DNA of 64,000 bases from JADMJV01 sp964649085 (GTDB lineage Bacteria > Vulcanimicrobiota > Xenobia > Xenobiales > JADMJV01): NCBI GenBank assembly GCA_964649085.1, contig CAZYPN010000022.1, positions 1-64,000 of the forward strand, in the 5' to 3' direction. Under the pieces are notes generated by a model, which did not search any database, was not told where the DNA came from, and was given only the letters and a program-made list of their open reading frames with translations. Every line of letters begins with the position of its first letter. Positions within the stretch are counted from its first letter, which is position 1. Both the position numbers and the translations under genes were made by a program. Shown one piece after another: positions 42,787-50,660 of the stretch.

Positions 42787-43461
42787 ATGAGTTCTAATGA
42801 AGTATGCCGCAGTTGCATGCGCTGTCAGGACGAAGGTTGCACCGAGGCAGTGCGCCATATCAACCCGGCCGCGCTGCACATCCTCGACCAGGGAAAAACC
42901 TCGTGCTTTTATCAGCGGGGCGACGAACTGTATCAGCAAGGCTCTGTGCTGCCGGGTCTCTACTGCATCAGCACCGCTCGGCTAAAGCTGACCACGCTGA
43001 CGGCCGGTGGCAAGGCTCAAATGCTGGGCGTAGCCGGGCCGGGCGAACTGTTGGGCATCACTTCGGTGTTCTCGGGCCAGCCCGTCAGTCACACCGCCGA
43101 AGCCCTCAGTTCGGGGGTGGTATGCTTGTTTCCGCTGGCCACGGTGCGGGCGGCCCTGGAGGTCGACCCCGAACTCAGTATGAACCTGGTTTCCTCCGTC
43201 TCTCGACTGCAGGTTTCTACCGAAGCCCGCTTGATGGCTCTGGCAGGGTTGAGCGCTCCGGCGCGCATTGCTCAGTTGATTCTCGAAGCTCCCACCAGTC
43301 GCCTCAATCGGACCGAAATGGCCCAGATGGCCGGTACCACCCTGGAAACCGTTTCTCGGCTGGTCCAACAACTGTCACGTCAGGGCATCCTGGCTCTTTC
43401 GGGTCGCCGCGTTACCATACTGCGTCGTGAAGAGCTGGAAGACCTGGTGCGCCGTGGTTGA
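42787..43461 (+). CDS. Crp/Fnr-family regulator with FNR-like cysteines
   Basis: 224 residues. The N terminus holds Cys7, Cys10, Cys13 and Cys18, and Cys113 sits near the position of the internal FNR cysteine. This set suits an oxygen- or NO-labile [4Fe-4S] cluster. A cyclic-nucleotide-binding fold (about 30-145) precedes a helix-turn-helix with the recognition helix TTLETVSRLVQQL. Its Glu-x-x-Ser-Arg is the FNR signature for reading TTGAT half-sites. Such boxes are found throughout the island and before this gene itself. It is the likely master regulator of the island. Confidence 0.9.
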   Translation: MSSNEVCRSCMRCQDEGCTEAVRHINPAALHILDQGKTSCFYQRGDELYQQGSVLPGLYCISTARLKLTTLTAGGKAQMLGVAGPGELLGITSVFSGQPVSHTAEALSSGVVCLFPLATVRAALEVDPELSMNLVSSVSRLQVSTEARLMALAGLSAPARIAQLILEAPTSRLNRTEMAQMAGTTLETVSRLVQQLSRQGILALSGRRVTILRREELEDLVRRG

Positions 43462-43464
43462 ACC

Positions 43465-44868
43465 TTGAGCTGGGAGCTTTGCTGGCAAGTGCTGGGGGGA
43501 ATCGCTTCCGCCCATGCCTTGCTCAACGCCAGCACGCCCCAGGGGGCTCTGGCCTGGGCTCTGGTGTTACTTCAGTTTCCCACCCTCAGCCTGCCTCTCT
43601 ATTTGATGTTTGGCTCTACCCACTTTCGCGGCTACGTGGAGATCGCACGCACCCGGGTTTCAGGTCGTGCCTCCCATCGGCCCCAGGCCTGCCTGGAGCT
43701 GCACCGCTATCGTGCCACCCAGGATAACGCGCTCGTGGGCCTGCTGGAGCAGTTGGGGCGGTTTCCCTTTACGGCCGGCAATTCTGTAGAACTGCTCGTG
43801 GATGCCCGTGAAACCTATCCTCGAATGCTTCAGGAGATCGACCAGGCCCGTGACTATGTGCTGGTGCTTTTCTACAAGGTAGAACCCGACGGGGCTGGCG
43901 AGGAGCTGCAACAAGCCCTGATGCGGGCTGCCCGCAGGGGGGTGGCCGTCTACTTCGTTCTCGACGAGATGGGCAGCCCACGCTCGCTGGGCAGCTATTT
44001 ACAGCGGTTACGCCAGGCCGGAGTGCGAGCCTGCTGTTTTCGCAGCGCTCGTGGCTGGCGCCATCGCTTTCAGTGGAACTTTCGAAACCACCGAAAGATC
44101 GTCGTGGTCGACGGACGGGTAGCTCTGGTCGGGGGGCTGAACGTGGCCGATAAGTATCTCGGCAAGAAGGAAAAAGTGGGCCCCTGGCGTGACACCCACT
44201 GCTGCCTGCGGGGCCCGGCGGTGCTGGGCGTGCAGGCTGTTTTCGCCGAGGACTACTTCTGGGCTTCCGGCGAGCAGTTGCTCGACCGCCTGTGTTGGGA
44301 TTTGCAGGAAGCTCCCATAGGTTCTAGCGCTTGTAGCTATCTCAGCACCGGCCCGGTCGATCGCTCTCCCGTGGCGCTTCGGTTTTTGCTGGGTTGTATC
44401 CAGGCCGCTCAGCAGCGGTTGTGGATCACTTCTCCGTATTTCGTGCCCGACCCGGCTCTGATCCATGCCCTGCAGCTGGCGGCCATGCGCGGGGTTCGCA
44501 TTCGGCTGCTGCTGCCTCCCGGACGCCTTGAACCCTGGATGCGTCTGGCTGCTGAACCTTTCTTGAAGGCGTTGAATCACCCCAACCTCGAAGTCTGGGA
44601 GTATCCCTTCTACAATCACTCGAAGGTCATGCTCGTCGACGACTGGCTGGGTTGGGTGGGCAGCACCAACCTGGATAACCGTTCGCTGCGTCTCAATTTT
44701 GAAGGAAACCTGGTGGTCGTCGACCCCACTTTTGCGGCTCGGCTGGAAGCCATGCTACAGCGCGACTTTGAGGTTTCCCATCGACCTGCCAGCCACGAAC
44801 TCTATCCCCGGGGCTGGCGACGCAGCATGGCCCGACGCCTCATTCGGCTCTTGAATCCGGTGCTTTAA
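43465..44868 (+). CDS. cls: Cardiolipin synthase
   Basis: 467 residues of the phospholipase D superfamily. An N-terminal membrane region is followed by two full HKD motifs, NHRKIVVVDGRVALVGG and NHSKVMLVDDWLGWVGSTN. It condenses two phosphatidylglycerols to cardiolipin in the inner membrane. The start (TTG 43465) lies 3 bp after the Fnr-like gene, so it may be co-transcribed with it. The 3' end overlaps the convergent methyltransferase by 29 bp. Confidence 0.92.
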   Translation: MSWELCWQVLGGIASAHALLNASTPQGALAWALVLLQFPTLSLPLYLMFGSTHFRGYVEIARTRVSGRASHRPQACLELHRYRATQDNALVGLLEQLGRFPFTAGNSVELLVDARETYPRMLQEIDQARDYVLVLFYKVEPDGAGEELQQALMRAARRGVAVYFVLDEMGSPRSLGSYLQRLRQAGVRACCFRSARGWRHRFQWNFRNHRKIVVVDGRVALVGGLNVADKYLGKKEKVGPWRDTHCCLRGPAVLGVQAVFAEDYFWASGEQLLDRLCWDLQEAPIGSSACSYLSTGPVDRSPVALRFLLGCIQAAQQRLWITSPYFVPDPALIHALQLAAMRGVRIRLLLPPGRLEPWMRLAAEPFLKALNHPNLEVWEYPFYNHSKVMLVDDWLGWVGSTNLDNRSLRLNFEGNLVVVDPTFAARLEAMLQRDFEVSHRPASHELYPRGWRRSMARRLIRLLNPVL

Positions 44869-45655
44869 ATGGGGTCAGCACGAACTGCATCGACTGCGGC
44901 AGCGGCGTCAGGTCGACCAGTCGGCGCACCCAGCCAAAAGCCAGCCAGCGGAAGCGCTCGGCCCATCGGTAGGCCGTCATTCCGCTACGCCCGCCCCAGC
45001 GAGCCAGCGCGGTGTAGGCGGTGGCCAGCGAGGCTTCGGTGAAGGCCAGGTCGCGCTGAACTTCCACCGCGAAGCCGGCTTGTTCGAAGGTTCGAACGTA
45101 ATGTGAGGTTTTGCGATACTGAATCGGGTAGCCGCGCCGCAGAGTGATACGTGGGTAAAGGCCGGGAATGATCGAAACCCTGACGTAGACCTTGCCCCCC
45201 GGTGACAGATGTGGGCGTATTCTCTGCATCAAGGGCAGCAGTTCCTCGTCCCTGAGGTAGCCAAGCGTCCCGCCGAGAACCACCAGTTCAAACTTCTCCG
45301 TGGGAGACACGTCGAGCAACGAGCCGACCCGGAACTCCAGGTGGGAGTGGCCGGCCAATTGTGCCGCCCGGCGAGCATGCTCGATGAAGTCAGGGGCGAT
45401 ATCGTAGCCCAGCCAACGATCGACCTGTTCGGCCAGTTGCAGCCCCCAGGTGCCGGGGCCGCAGCCCAGGTCAAGCACCTTGAGGGGTCGGGGAAGCTGG
45501 TTCAGCAAGCCCTCCAGAAACCCGATCTGGCGTACCCTGACCGAGCGGTGCACCGGTAGAGGCAGCTGGTAGTTCTGTGAGGCGATCTGATCGGGATCCA
45601 GGGCTGCATTGCGGGCGGCCTGAATCCAGTATTCTTCTACCGAGACTCGATCCAT
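44840..45655 (-). CDS. Class I SAM methyltransferase, FNR-controlled
   Basis: 271 residues with motif I VLDLGCGPGTWGLQLAEQ, then WLGYDIAPDFIEHAR, FELVVLGGTLGYL and LSPGGKVYVRVS. The C-terminal region shares IIPGLYPR and PLPQSMQFVL with the 183-residue protein at 27782-28333. The SAM site is intact here. The box, TAGGAT and ATG have the exact leaderless spacing, and the box pair is shared with the NO reductase operon on the other strand. The substrate is unknown. Confidence 0.85.
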   Translation of the reverse strand: MDRVSVEEYWIQAARNAALDPDQIASQNYQLPLPVHRSVRVRQIGFLEGLLNQLPRPLKVLDLGCGPGTWGLQLAEQVDRWLGYDIAPDFIEHARRAAQLAGHSHLEFRVGSLLDVSPTEKFELVVLGGTLGYLRDEELLPLMQRIRPHLSPGGKVYVRVSIIPGLYPRITLRRGYPIQYRKTSHYVRTFEQAGFAVEVQRDLAFTEASLATAYTALARWGGRSGMTAYRWAERFRWLAFGWVRRLVDLTPLPQSMQFVLTPFKAPDSRAE

Positions 45656-45689
45656 GCTGGGATCCTATCAGCCCCGGGCCGCCCCGCCC

Positions 45690-45703
45690 TTGACCCCTGT
45701 CAA
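45690..45703 (-). promoter_or_regulatory. FNR/DNR box for the 271-residue methyltransferase
   Basis: TTGACCCCTGTCAA. On the minus strand it is followed by 22 nt, TAGGAT (45662-45667), 6 nt and the ATG at 45655. Confidence 0.7.
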
Positions 45704-45707
45704 GCTT

Positions 45708-45721
45708 TTGATCCATATCAT
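45708..45721 (+). promoter_or_regulatory. FNR/DNR box for the NO reductase operon
   Basis: TTGATCCATATCAT (one outer mismatch). It is followed by 22 nt and CACAAT (45744-45749), giving a start near 45756 and a 23-nt leader with GGAGG before the ATG at 45779. Confidence 0.7.
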
Positions 45722-45778
45722 ATCGAGTCCAGGCCCTGTGCCTCACAATGCCTTCACAGCATTCTTTTGGAGGTGTTC

Positions 45779-45946
45779 ATGAGCACAGACGACGCGGAAG
45801 TCGGGGAAGAGCCGATTTCCTTCTGGCAAAACCTGTTTGACCGGCCTTTCGTGCTGCTAGCCGCGGGCCTGCTGGTCATGTTCTTGTTCTATACCGGTTG
45901 GGGCCTGGTGGAAATTCTTACCCTGCCGGAATCGAGACTGCCGTGA
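45779..45946 (+). CDS. Small single-helix membrane protein, first gene of the sNOR operon
   Basis: 55 residues from ATG 45779, with GGAGG 5 nt upstream. After an acidic N terminus (MSTDDAEVGEEP) comes one transmembrane helix (FVLLAAGLLVMFLFYTGWGLVEI). The stop overlaps the GTG of the CuA subunit gene by 4 bp (GTGA). Small one-helix subunits are common in haem-copper enzymes. A structural role in the NO reductase is inferred from size and position. Confidence 0.75.
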   Translation: MSTDDAEVGEEPISFWQNLFDRPFVLLAAGLLVMFLFYTGWGLVEILTLPESRLP

Positions 45947-46491
45947 GCGGGCCCAATCTGCATTCGGCCCTGGTCAGTCCCCAGGGCAATTGGTGGACAC
46001 CCGTGGGCCGGCAAGAGAAACGCTGGATTCAGGTGGCTTTTTGCTGGTGCATGATTATGTTTGCGGTGATGCCCCTTTGGCACTGGAAGGGCGGCCAGAA
46101 CCCCTCGGGTATCCGCGGCCGAACCACGCCTCAGGCCTTCCGCGAGCGCACCATGCGTTTCATCAAGGACTACCAGGTGGGCACTGAAAAGGGCATTCCG
46201 GTGGTGGCCCCACCGCCGGGATCCGAGGTGTATCTGGAAGCCTCGATGTGGCTCTGGAATCCCGTGCTCAAGCTGAAAAAGGGCGCGAGCTACACCCTCC
46301 ACCTGTCGTCTTTTGACATCAACCACGGCTTCAGTCTTTACCCAATGAACATCAACTTTCAGGTGGTTCCGGGCTACGACTACGGGCTGAAGGTCACCCC
46401 CAATAAAGCGGGCGATATGCGCATCATTTGCAACGAGTTCTGCGGGGTCGGCCACCATATTATGACCGGGAAAATCCTGGTAGAAGAGTGA
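45943..46491 (+). CDS. norS: CuA-containing subunit II of an sNOR-type haem-copper NO reductase
   Basis: About 182 residues from GTG 45943, overlapping the small upstream gene. One membrane helix (about 27-46) anchors a periplasmic cupredoxin domain. The CuA site is complete: His128 (DINHGF), Cys163, Glu165, Cys167, His171 and Met174 in CNEFCGVGHHIM. It accepts electrons from a periplasmic cytochrome c or cupredoxin and passes them to subunit I. Length is short for cytochrome oxidase subunit II and closer to B-type or sNOR forms. Confidence 0.88.
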   Translation: MSGPNLHSALVSPQGNWWTPVGRQEKRWIQVAFCWCMIMFAVMPLWHWKGGQNPSGIRGRTTPQAFRERTMRFIKDYQVGTEKGIPVVAPPPGSEVYLEASMWLWNPVLKLKKGASYTLHLSSFDINHGFSLYPMNINFQVVPGYDYGLKVTPNKAGDMRIICNEFCGVGHHIMTGKILVEE

Positions 46492-46501
46492 GGACTCCGA
46501 A

Positions 46502-48208
46502 GTGACCTCGTTTCGCAACTGTCCCGTCACCGGACTCAAGGTCTGCCCCCAGGCCGAGGCCCTGGTGCGCTGGCACGCCGTTACCGCGGTGGTGCACTTT
46601 CTCGTGGGCGTCAGCGCAGCCTTGCTGCTGGTGCTGACCCGCTGGCAGGCGGTGCATCTGCTGCCGGCCAACTGGTACTACCGCATTCTCACGGCCCACG
46701 GCCTGAACATGCTGATTTTCTTCATTATTTTCTTTGAGATGGCGGTGCTGCACTTCGCCGGGCCGATTATGCTCGGGTGTAGACAGCCAGCCCCCAAGTT
46801 GGGCTGGCTGGGCTATGCCCTGATGCTGATCGGCGCCTGCACCACCAACGCCTTTGTCTTCGCGGGCAAGGCCGACGTGCTGTTCACTTCGTATGTGCCC
46901 CTCAAGGCCCACCCGGCCTATTACCTGGGCATCATCCTGTTTGCCGTAGGAGCCCTGATTTCCACCCTGCTCTTCTTCGGAGCCCTGGTGGTGGCCAAGA
47001 AAGAGAAGACCTACACGGGTTCGGTGCCACTGGTGACTTACGGGGCCCTGACGGCGGCCATCATCGCCGTCATCACCCTGCTGCACGGCGCGGCCGTCTA
47101 CATTCCCACCTTCCTCTGGTCGCTCAACCTTATGGACATGGACCCTCAGGTCTATCGGATGGTCTGGTGGGCGCTGGGGCACTCGTCGCAGCAAATCAAC
47201 GTGGCCGCTCACGTGGCCTGCTGGTATCTGCTGGCCGGGCTGACGGTGGGCGGGGTGGTGCTCAACGAGAAGGTCAGCCGCACCGCCTTCTTCCTCTATG
47301 TGCTCTTCATCTCGATGGCTTCGGCCCACCACCTGCTCGTCGACCCCGGGGTGGGTCCGGCCTGGAAGGTGTGGAACACCAGCTACGCCATGTATCTGGC
47401 CGTGCTGGCCAGTATGGTGCACGGTTTTACGGTGCCAGCGGGCATCGAAACCGGTCAGCGCCTGCGTGGCTTTACCCAGGGCCGCTTTCAATGGTTGACA
47501 CGGGCGCCCTGGGGCGACCCGGGCTTTTCAGCGCTGTGGCTTTCGCTGGTGATCTTCGGCTTCGGCGGCGGCATCACAGGGGTGGTCATCGGCACCGAAC
47601 AGATCAACATTATCGCCCACAACACCCTGCGCATTCCCGGCCACTTCCACATGACGGTGGTGGGCGGCACCGCCCTGTGCTTTATGGGAGTGACCTACTA
47701 TCTGCTGCCGTTGATCTTCCGCAAGCGGGTGGCCTTCTACAAACTGGCTCAGATTCAACCCTACCTCTTCGGGGCGGGCATCACCCTGATGGGAATCGCC
47801 ATGACCTACGCCGGCTCGTTCGGCGTGCCGCGACGCCACTGGGACATCTCGTTTACCAATGCACCCTTCGGAGTGCACTTTCCCACCGCCGTCGACCTCT
47901 TCATGGCGGCCATGGCCCTGGGTGGCATCCTGGCCTTCGTGGGGGGCATCAGCTACTGCCTGATCGCCGTGGTCAGCGTGTTCTTCACACCTACCCTCAG
48001 CGATCACGACCTGCGTGAGGGCGGCCCGGGGCTGCCTCCTGGGGTGGTCAAGCTGCCCAACCAGGTTCACAGCGCCGAGGCTACGGCCGAGGCTCACCGC
48101 CAGGGCAATCCTGGAACGGTGGTGCTGGTGGGTATCTTCTTCCTCTGCTTCATCCTTTACTACTTCACCAACTGGAAGATTCTCTCGATGCTTTGGAAGG
48201 TGGGATAG
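46502..48208 (+). CDS. norY: sNOR-type haem-copper oxidoreductase subunit I
   Basis: 568 residues with about 13-14 membrane helices. Low-spin haem ligands are His66 (LTAHGL) and His383, and the high-spin haem ligand is His381 (RIPGHFHM). CuB ligands are His227, His276 and His277 (SAHHLL). Oxygen reductases carry HPEVY or HPIVY with a cross-linked Tyr after the first CuB His. Here the segment reads GHSSQQ, so that Tyr is absent. Together with the CuA subunit before and the SenC protein after, this matches the norSY-senC arrangement of sNOR NO reductases described in ammonia oxidisers. It most likely reduces NO to N2O. A proton-pumping O2 reductase role is less likely. Confidence 0.85.
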   Translation: MTSFRNCPVTGLKVCPQAEALVRWHAVTAVVHFLVGVSAALLLVLTRWQAVHLLPANWYYRILTAHGLNMLIFFIIFFEMAVLHFAGPIMLGCRQPAPKLGWLGYALMLIGACTTNAFVFAGKADVLFTSYVPLKAHPAYYLGIILFAVGALISTLLFFGALVVAKKEKTYTGSVPLVTYGALTAAIIAVITLLHGAAVYIPTFLWSLNLMDMDPQVYRMVWWALGHSSQQINVAAHVACWYLLAGLTVGGVVLNEKVSRTAFFLYVLFISMASAHHLLVDPGVGPAWKVWNTSYAMYLAVLASMVHGFTVPAGIETGQRLRGFTQGRFQWLTRAPWGDPGFSALWLSLVIFGFGGGITGVVIGTEQINIIAHNTLRIPGHFHMTVVGGTALCFMGVTYYLLPLIFRKRVAFYKLAQIQPYLFGAGITLMGIAMTYAGSFGVPRRHWDISFTNAPFGVHFPTAVDLFMAAMALGGILAFVGGISYCLIAVVSVFFTPTLSDHDLREGGPGLPPGVVKLPNQVHSAEATAEAHRQGNPGTVVLVGIFFLCFILYYFTNWKILSMLWKVG

Positions 48209-48210
48209 TC

Positions 48211-49068
48211 TTGGCACTCTGGCTTTACGGATTCTGGACCCTGACCACAGCGGCCTGGTTCTGGCTGGCGCTGGCCAGCCTTCCAGAAACCGCCCCCGCC
48301 TGGCTGGCCCAAACCCGACAGGTCTGTTTCGGAACCCTCGACAACGGGCTTCCTGACCTGCACGGGTGGATCAGTCTGGCGGCGCCGCTGCCGATGTTGC
48401 TCTCGCTGCTGGTGCTGATGGGAGCAGATCTGTCAGCCCAACTGCGCCGGTTGGCGGCCGCCCTGGCCGGCCGCCTGCTGGCCCTGCTGTTGGTGGCGGC
48501 ACCCTTCGGTATCCTGGCTTTTGCGGGGGTTCAGGTGGCCCGGGCGCCTCGATTGGCGGTAGCGGTCGAAACGGGGGCCCTGCCCCCCGACTACCCTCAG
48601 GCCCTCGACGACTGCCCCGATTTTCAACTTCAAGATCAGGACGGCCAACCGGTCGATGCCCGGAGCCTGCAGGGCCAGCTTACGCTGCTGACTTTTGCCT
48701 ATGCTCATTGTGAAACCGTGTGTCCGGGCATGATCGAGAACTTTCGCTCGGCCGCTCGCCAGACGGGGGTTCGAGCCGTGGTGGTCACACTCGACCCCCG
48801 TCGAGATACCTGTGGCACTCTGGCGGGCCTGGGCAACCACTGGAAGCTGCCCACCGGTTCGTTGTTGCTTAGCGGCGAGGTCGACCAGGTGGAAGCCACT
48901 CTGAAAGCTTTCGGTATGACCTTCGAGCGCGACGAGAAAACCGGTGACATCGCTCATCCCGCCCTGGTCTATGTGCTCGACGGGCGGGCCCGGATTCGCT
49001 ATCGCTTTGCCAGTCCCAGCCAGGGCTGGCTGGTGGAAGCATGTGAAAGGCTGCGTAGAGAACCATGA
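48211..49068 (+). CDS. senC: SenC/SCO-family protein fused to a membrane domain
   Basis: About 285 residues from TTG 48211. Three hydrophobic helices (about 1-22, 55-80, 90-115) precede a periplasmic SCO domain with YAHCETVCPG and the His of DIAHPALVYV. SCO proteins metallate CuA. The position directly after subunit I is that of senC in known sNOR operons. It overlaps the next gene by 4 bp. Confidence 0.85.
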   Translation: MALWLYGFWTLTTAAWFWLALASLPETAPAWLAQTRQVCFGTLDNGLPDLHGWISLAAPLPMLLSLLVLMGADLSAQLRRLAAALAGRLLALLLVAAPFGILAFAGVQVARAPRLAVAVETGALPPDYPQALDDCPDFQLQDQDGQPVDARSLQGQLTLLTFAYAHCETVCPGMIENFRSAARQTGVRAVVVTLDPRRDTCGTLAGLGNHWKLPTGSLLLSGEVDQVEATLKAFGMTFERDEKTGDIAHPALVYVLDGRARIRYRFASPSQGWLVEACERLRREP

Positions 49069-50660
49069 ACTGGAAACTGGTGGGCAAGGGGTATCTTCCC
49101 AGGCGCCCGGCCCTTTCTCGGCTGCTGCAAAAGCTGCTGTGGCCCTGGGAGAAGCTGATGTCGCTGTGCTTTGGATCCGACTACAACCCGACCTACCAGA
49201 GCGGTGTGCTGGCGGTATTTCTGCTGACCGTGGTGGTGGCCACCGGGGTGCCTCTCTTGTTCTTCTACCGGGTGGGCGCTCCTCACGACTCCATGCTGGG
49301 CATCCAGAGCAACTTTGCCCTGAGCTGGTTGCGCAGTGTTCATCGCTACGCTTCCGATGCAGCCGTGCTGGCGGTGGGGTTCCACCTGCTGCGTATGCTG
49401 CTTGGAGGCCGCACCAGTGGCCCCCGCGCCCGCGCCTGGATCAGCGGCGTGGCGGCCACGGGCCTGATGATCTTTATTGGCGTGCTGGGCCTCATCATGG
49501 TGTGGGACGACCAGGCCCAGCGCCTGGCCAGCGGTGCCATTTTGTTCCTGGAAGGTCTGCCGATTTTCTCTGAACCACCGCGCCGACTGTTTGCCGACAA
49601 CAGTATGCTGGGAGAGTCTTTCTTCTTCATGCTGATTTTCTTGCATGTGGCACTGCCCCTGGTGCTGACCTTCATGCTGTTGTTTCACACCTCGCGCACG
49701 GCTCGCGCTCGCCTTTGGCCCGAGCCCCACCTGGTGCGTTTTTACGGCCTGGCGTTGGCTACCGCGGCCGCGATTTGGGCGCCGACCCTGGGGGCTCCCG
49801 CCGACCTTCTGCGGCTACCGGGGCAGGTGTCTCTTGACCTCTTCTATGGTTTCTGGCTTCCTCTGGTCGACACACTGGGGGCCGGTCCCACGCTGTTGCT
49901 GGGTCTGCTGGGTGTGGCGCTGGTTTGCTCGGTGCCGCTCTGGTGGAAACCCGAAGTGCCTTTACCGAGCATTGCCTCAGTCGTGGACGAGAGCCACTGC
50001 ACGGGTTGCACTCAGTGTTTTCAAGACTGCCCCTACGACGCCATTCAAATGGTGCCGCGCAGCAGTCAGGCCGACGAACGACACTCGCCGCTGGTGGCTC
50101 GGGTCAATCCTGACCTGTGCGTCAGTTGCGGCATCTGTGCCGGATCCTGCGCCCCCATGGGGGTGGGACCACCGCTGCGCAGCGGACGGGACCAGTTGCG
50201 TCAGGTGGATGAGTTTTGCGCCGGGCGCAGTTTTCAACAGGGCGACGTAGTGGTGCTGTCTTGCCGCTGGGGTTGTGGAGAGTCGGCCCTTTGGGAGCGA
50301 CAGAGCGGGCTACACCTCTATGCAACTGGCTGCAGTGGCTCGTTGCACACGTCGGTGCTGGAAATGATGCTGCGCAAAGGAGCCTCAGGGGTGATGGTGG
50401 TTTCCTGTCCCGAACGCGACTGCAGCCACCGCGAGGGGGTCAAGTGGCTACAGCTGAGGGTGTATGAAGATCGCGAAGCAGAGCTGCAGGCCCGGGTCGA
50501 CCGCCAGCGCGTGCGGCTGCTACCCTGTCCGGCCGTTGAGGTCGAGCGGGCGATATCGGCCGCGCTGGAGTTTCGTCAACAACTGCTGCAGCTCGAGCCC
50601 CCACGGCTGGCTGCCGGCGAGGACATTCGCTGTCGAACTCAAGGAGGCTCAAACCCATGA
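49065..50660 (+). CDS. Cytochrome b-ferredoxin-MvhD fusion, candidate electron-transfer protein
   Basis: 531 residues in three parts. Residues about 40-290 form a cytochrome b-like membrane domain with two His pairs 14 apart (His93/His107, His194/His208), as for two b haems. Residues about 305-370 are a ferredoxin with two [4Fe-4S] sets (Cys312, 315, 318, 322 and 352, 355, 358, 362). Residues about 385-505 resemble MvhD, the [2Fe-2S] electron-transfer subunit of Hdr/hydrogenase systems (VVLSCRWGCGESALW, YATGCSGSLHTSVLEMMLRKG, VSCPERDCSHREG). No hydrogenase or HdrA is nearby. It follows senC with an ATGA overlap and may connect quinones or ferredoxin to the operon. Confidence 0.85.
   Translation: MNWKLVGKGYLPRRPALSRLLQKLLWPWEKLMSLCFGSDYNPTYQSGVLAVFLLTVVVATGVPLLFFYRVGAPHDSMLGIQSNFALSWLRSVHRYASDAAVLAVGFHLLRMLLGGRTSGPRARAWISGVAATGLMIFIGVLGLIMVWDDQAQRLASGAILFLEGLPIFSEPPRRLFADNSMLGESFFFMLIFLHVALPLVLTFMLLFHTSRTARARLWPEPHLVRFYGLALATAAAIWAPTLGAPADLLRLPGQVSLDLFYGFWLPLVDTLGAGPTLLLGLLGVALVCSVPLWWKPEVPLPSIASVVDESHCTGCTQCFQDCPYDAIQMVPRSSQADERHSPLVARVNPDLCVSCGICAGSCAPMGVGPPLRSGRDQLRQVDEFCAGRSFQQGDVVVLSCRWGCGESALWERQSGLHLYATGCSGSLHTSVLEMMLRKGASGVMVVSCPERDCSHREGVKWLQLRVYEDREAELQARVDRQRVRLLPCPAVEVERAISAALEFRQQLLQLEPPRLAAGEDIRCRTQGGSNP

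Noticed and set aside
46502..48208. Calling subunit I a cytochrome c oxidase or a cNOR NorB
   Set aside because: The HPEVY-type motif with its tyrosine is missing, so a normal O2 reductase is unlikely. The CuA subunit and the lack of NorC and NorB-type glutamates argue against cNOR.
49065..50660. A hydrogenase or heterodisulfide reductase system based on the MvhD domain
   Set aside because: No hydrogenase large subunit, HdrA, HdrB or HdrC is found in the window, and the domain is fused to a cytochrome b instead.
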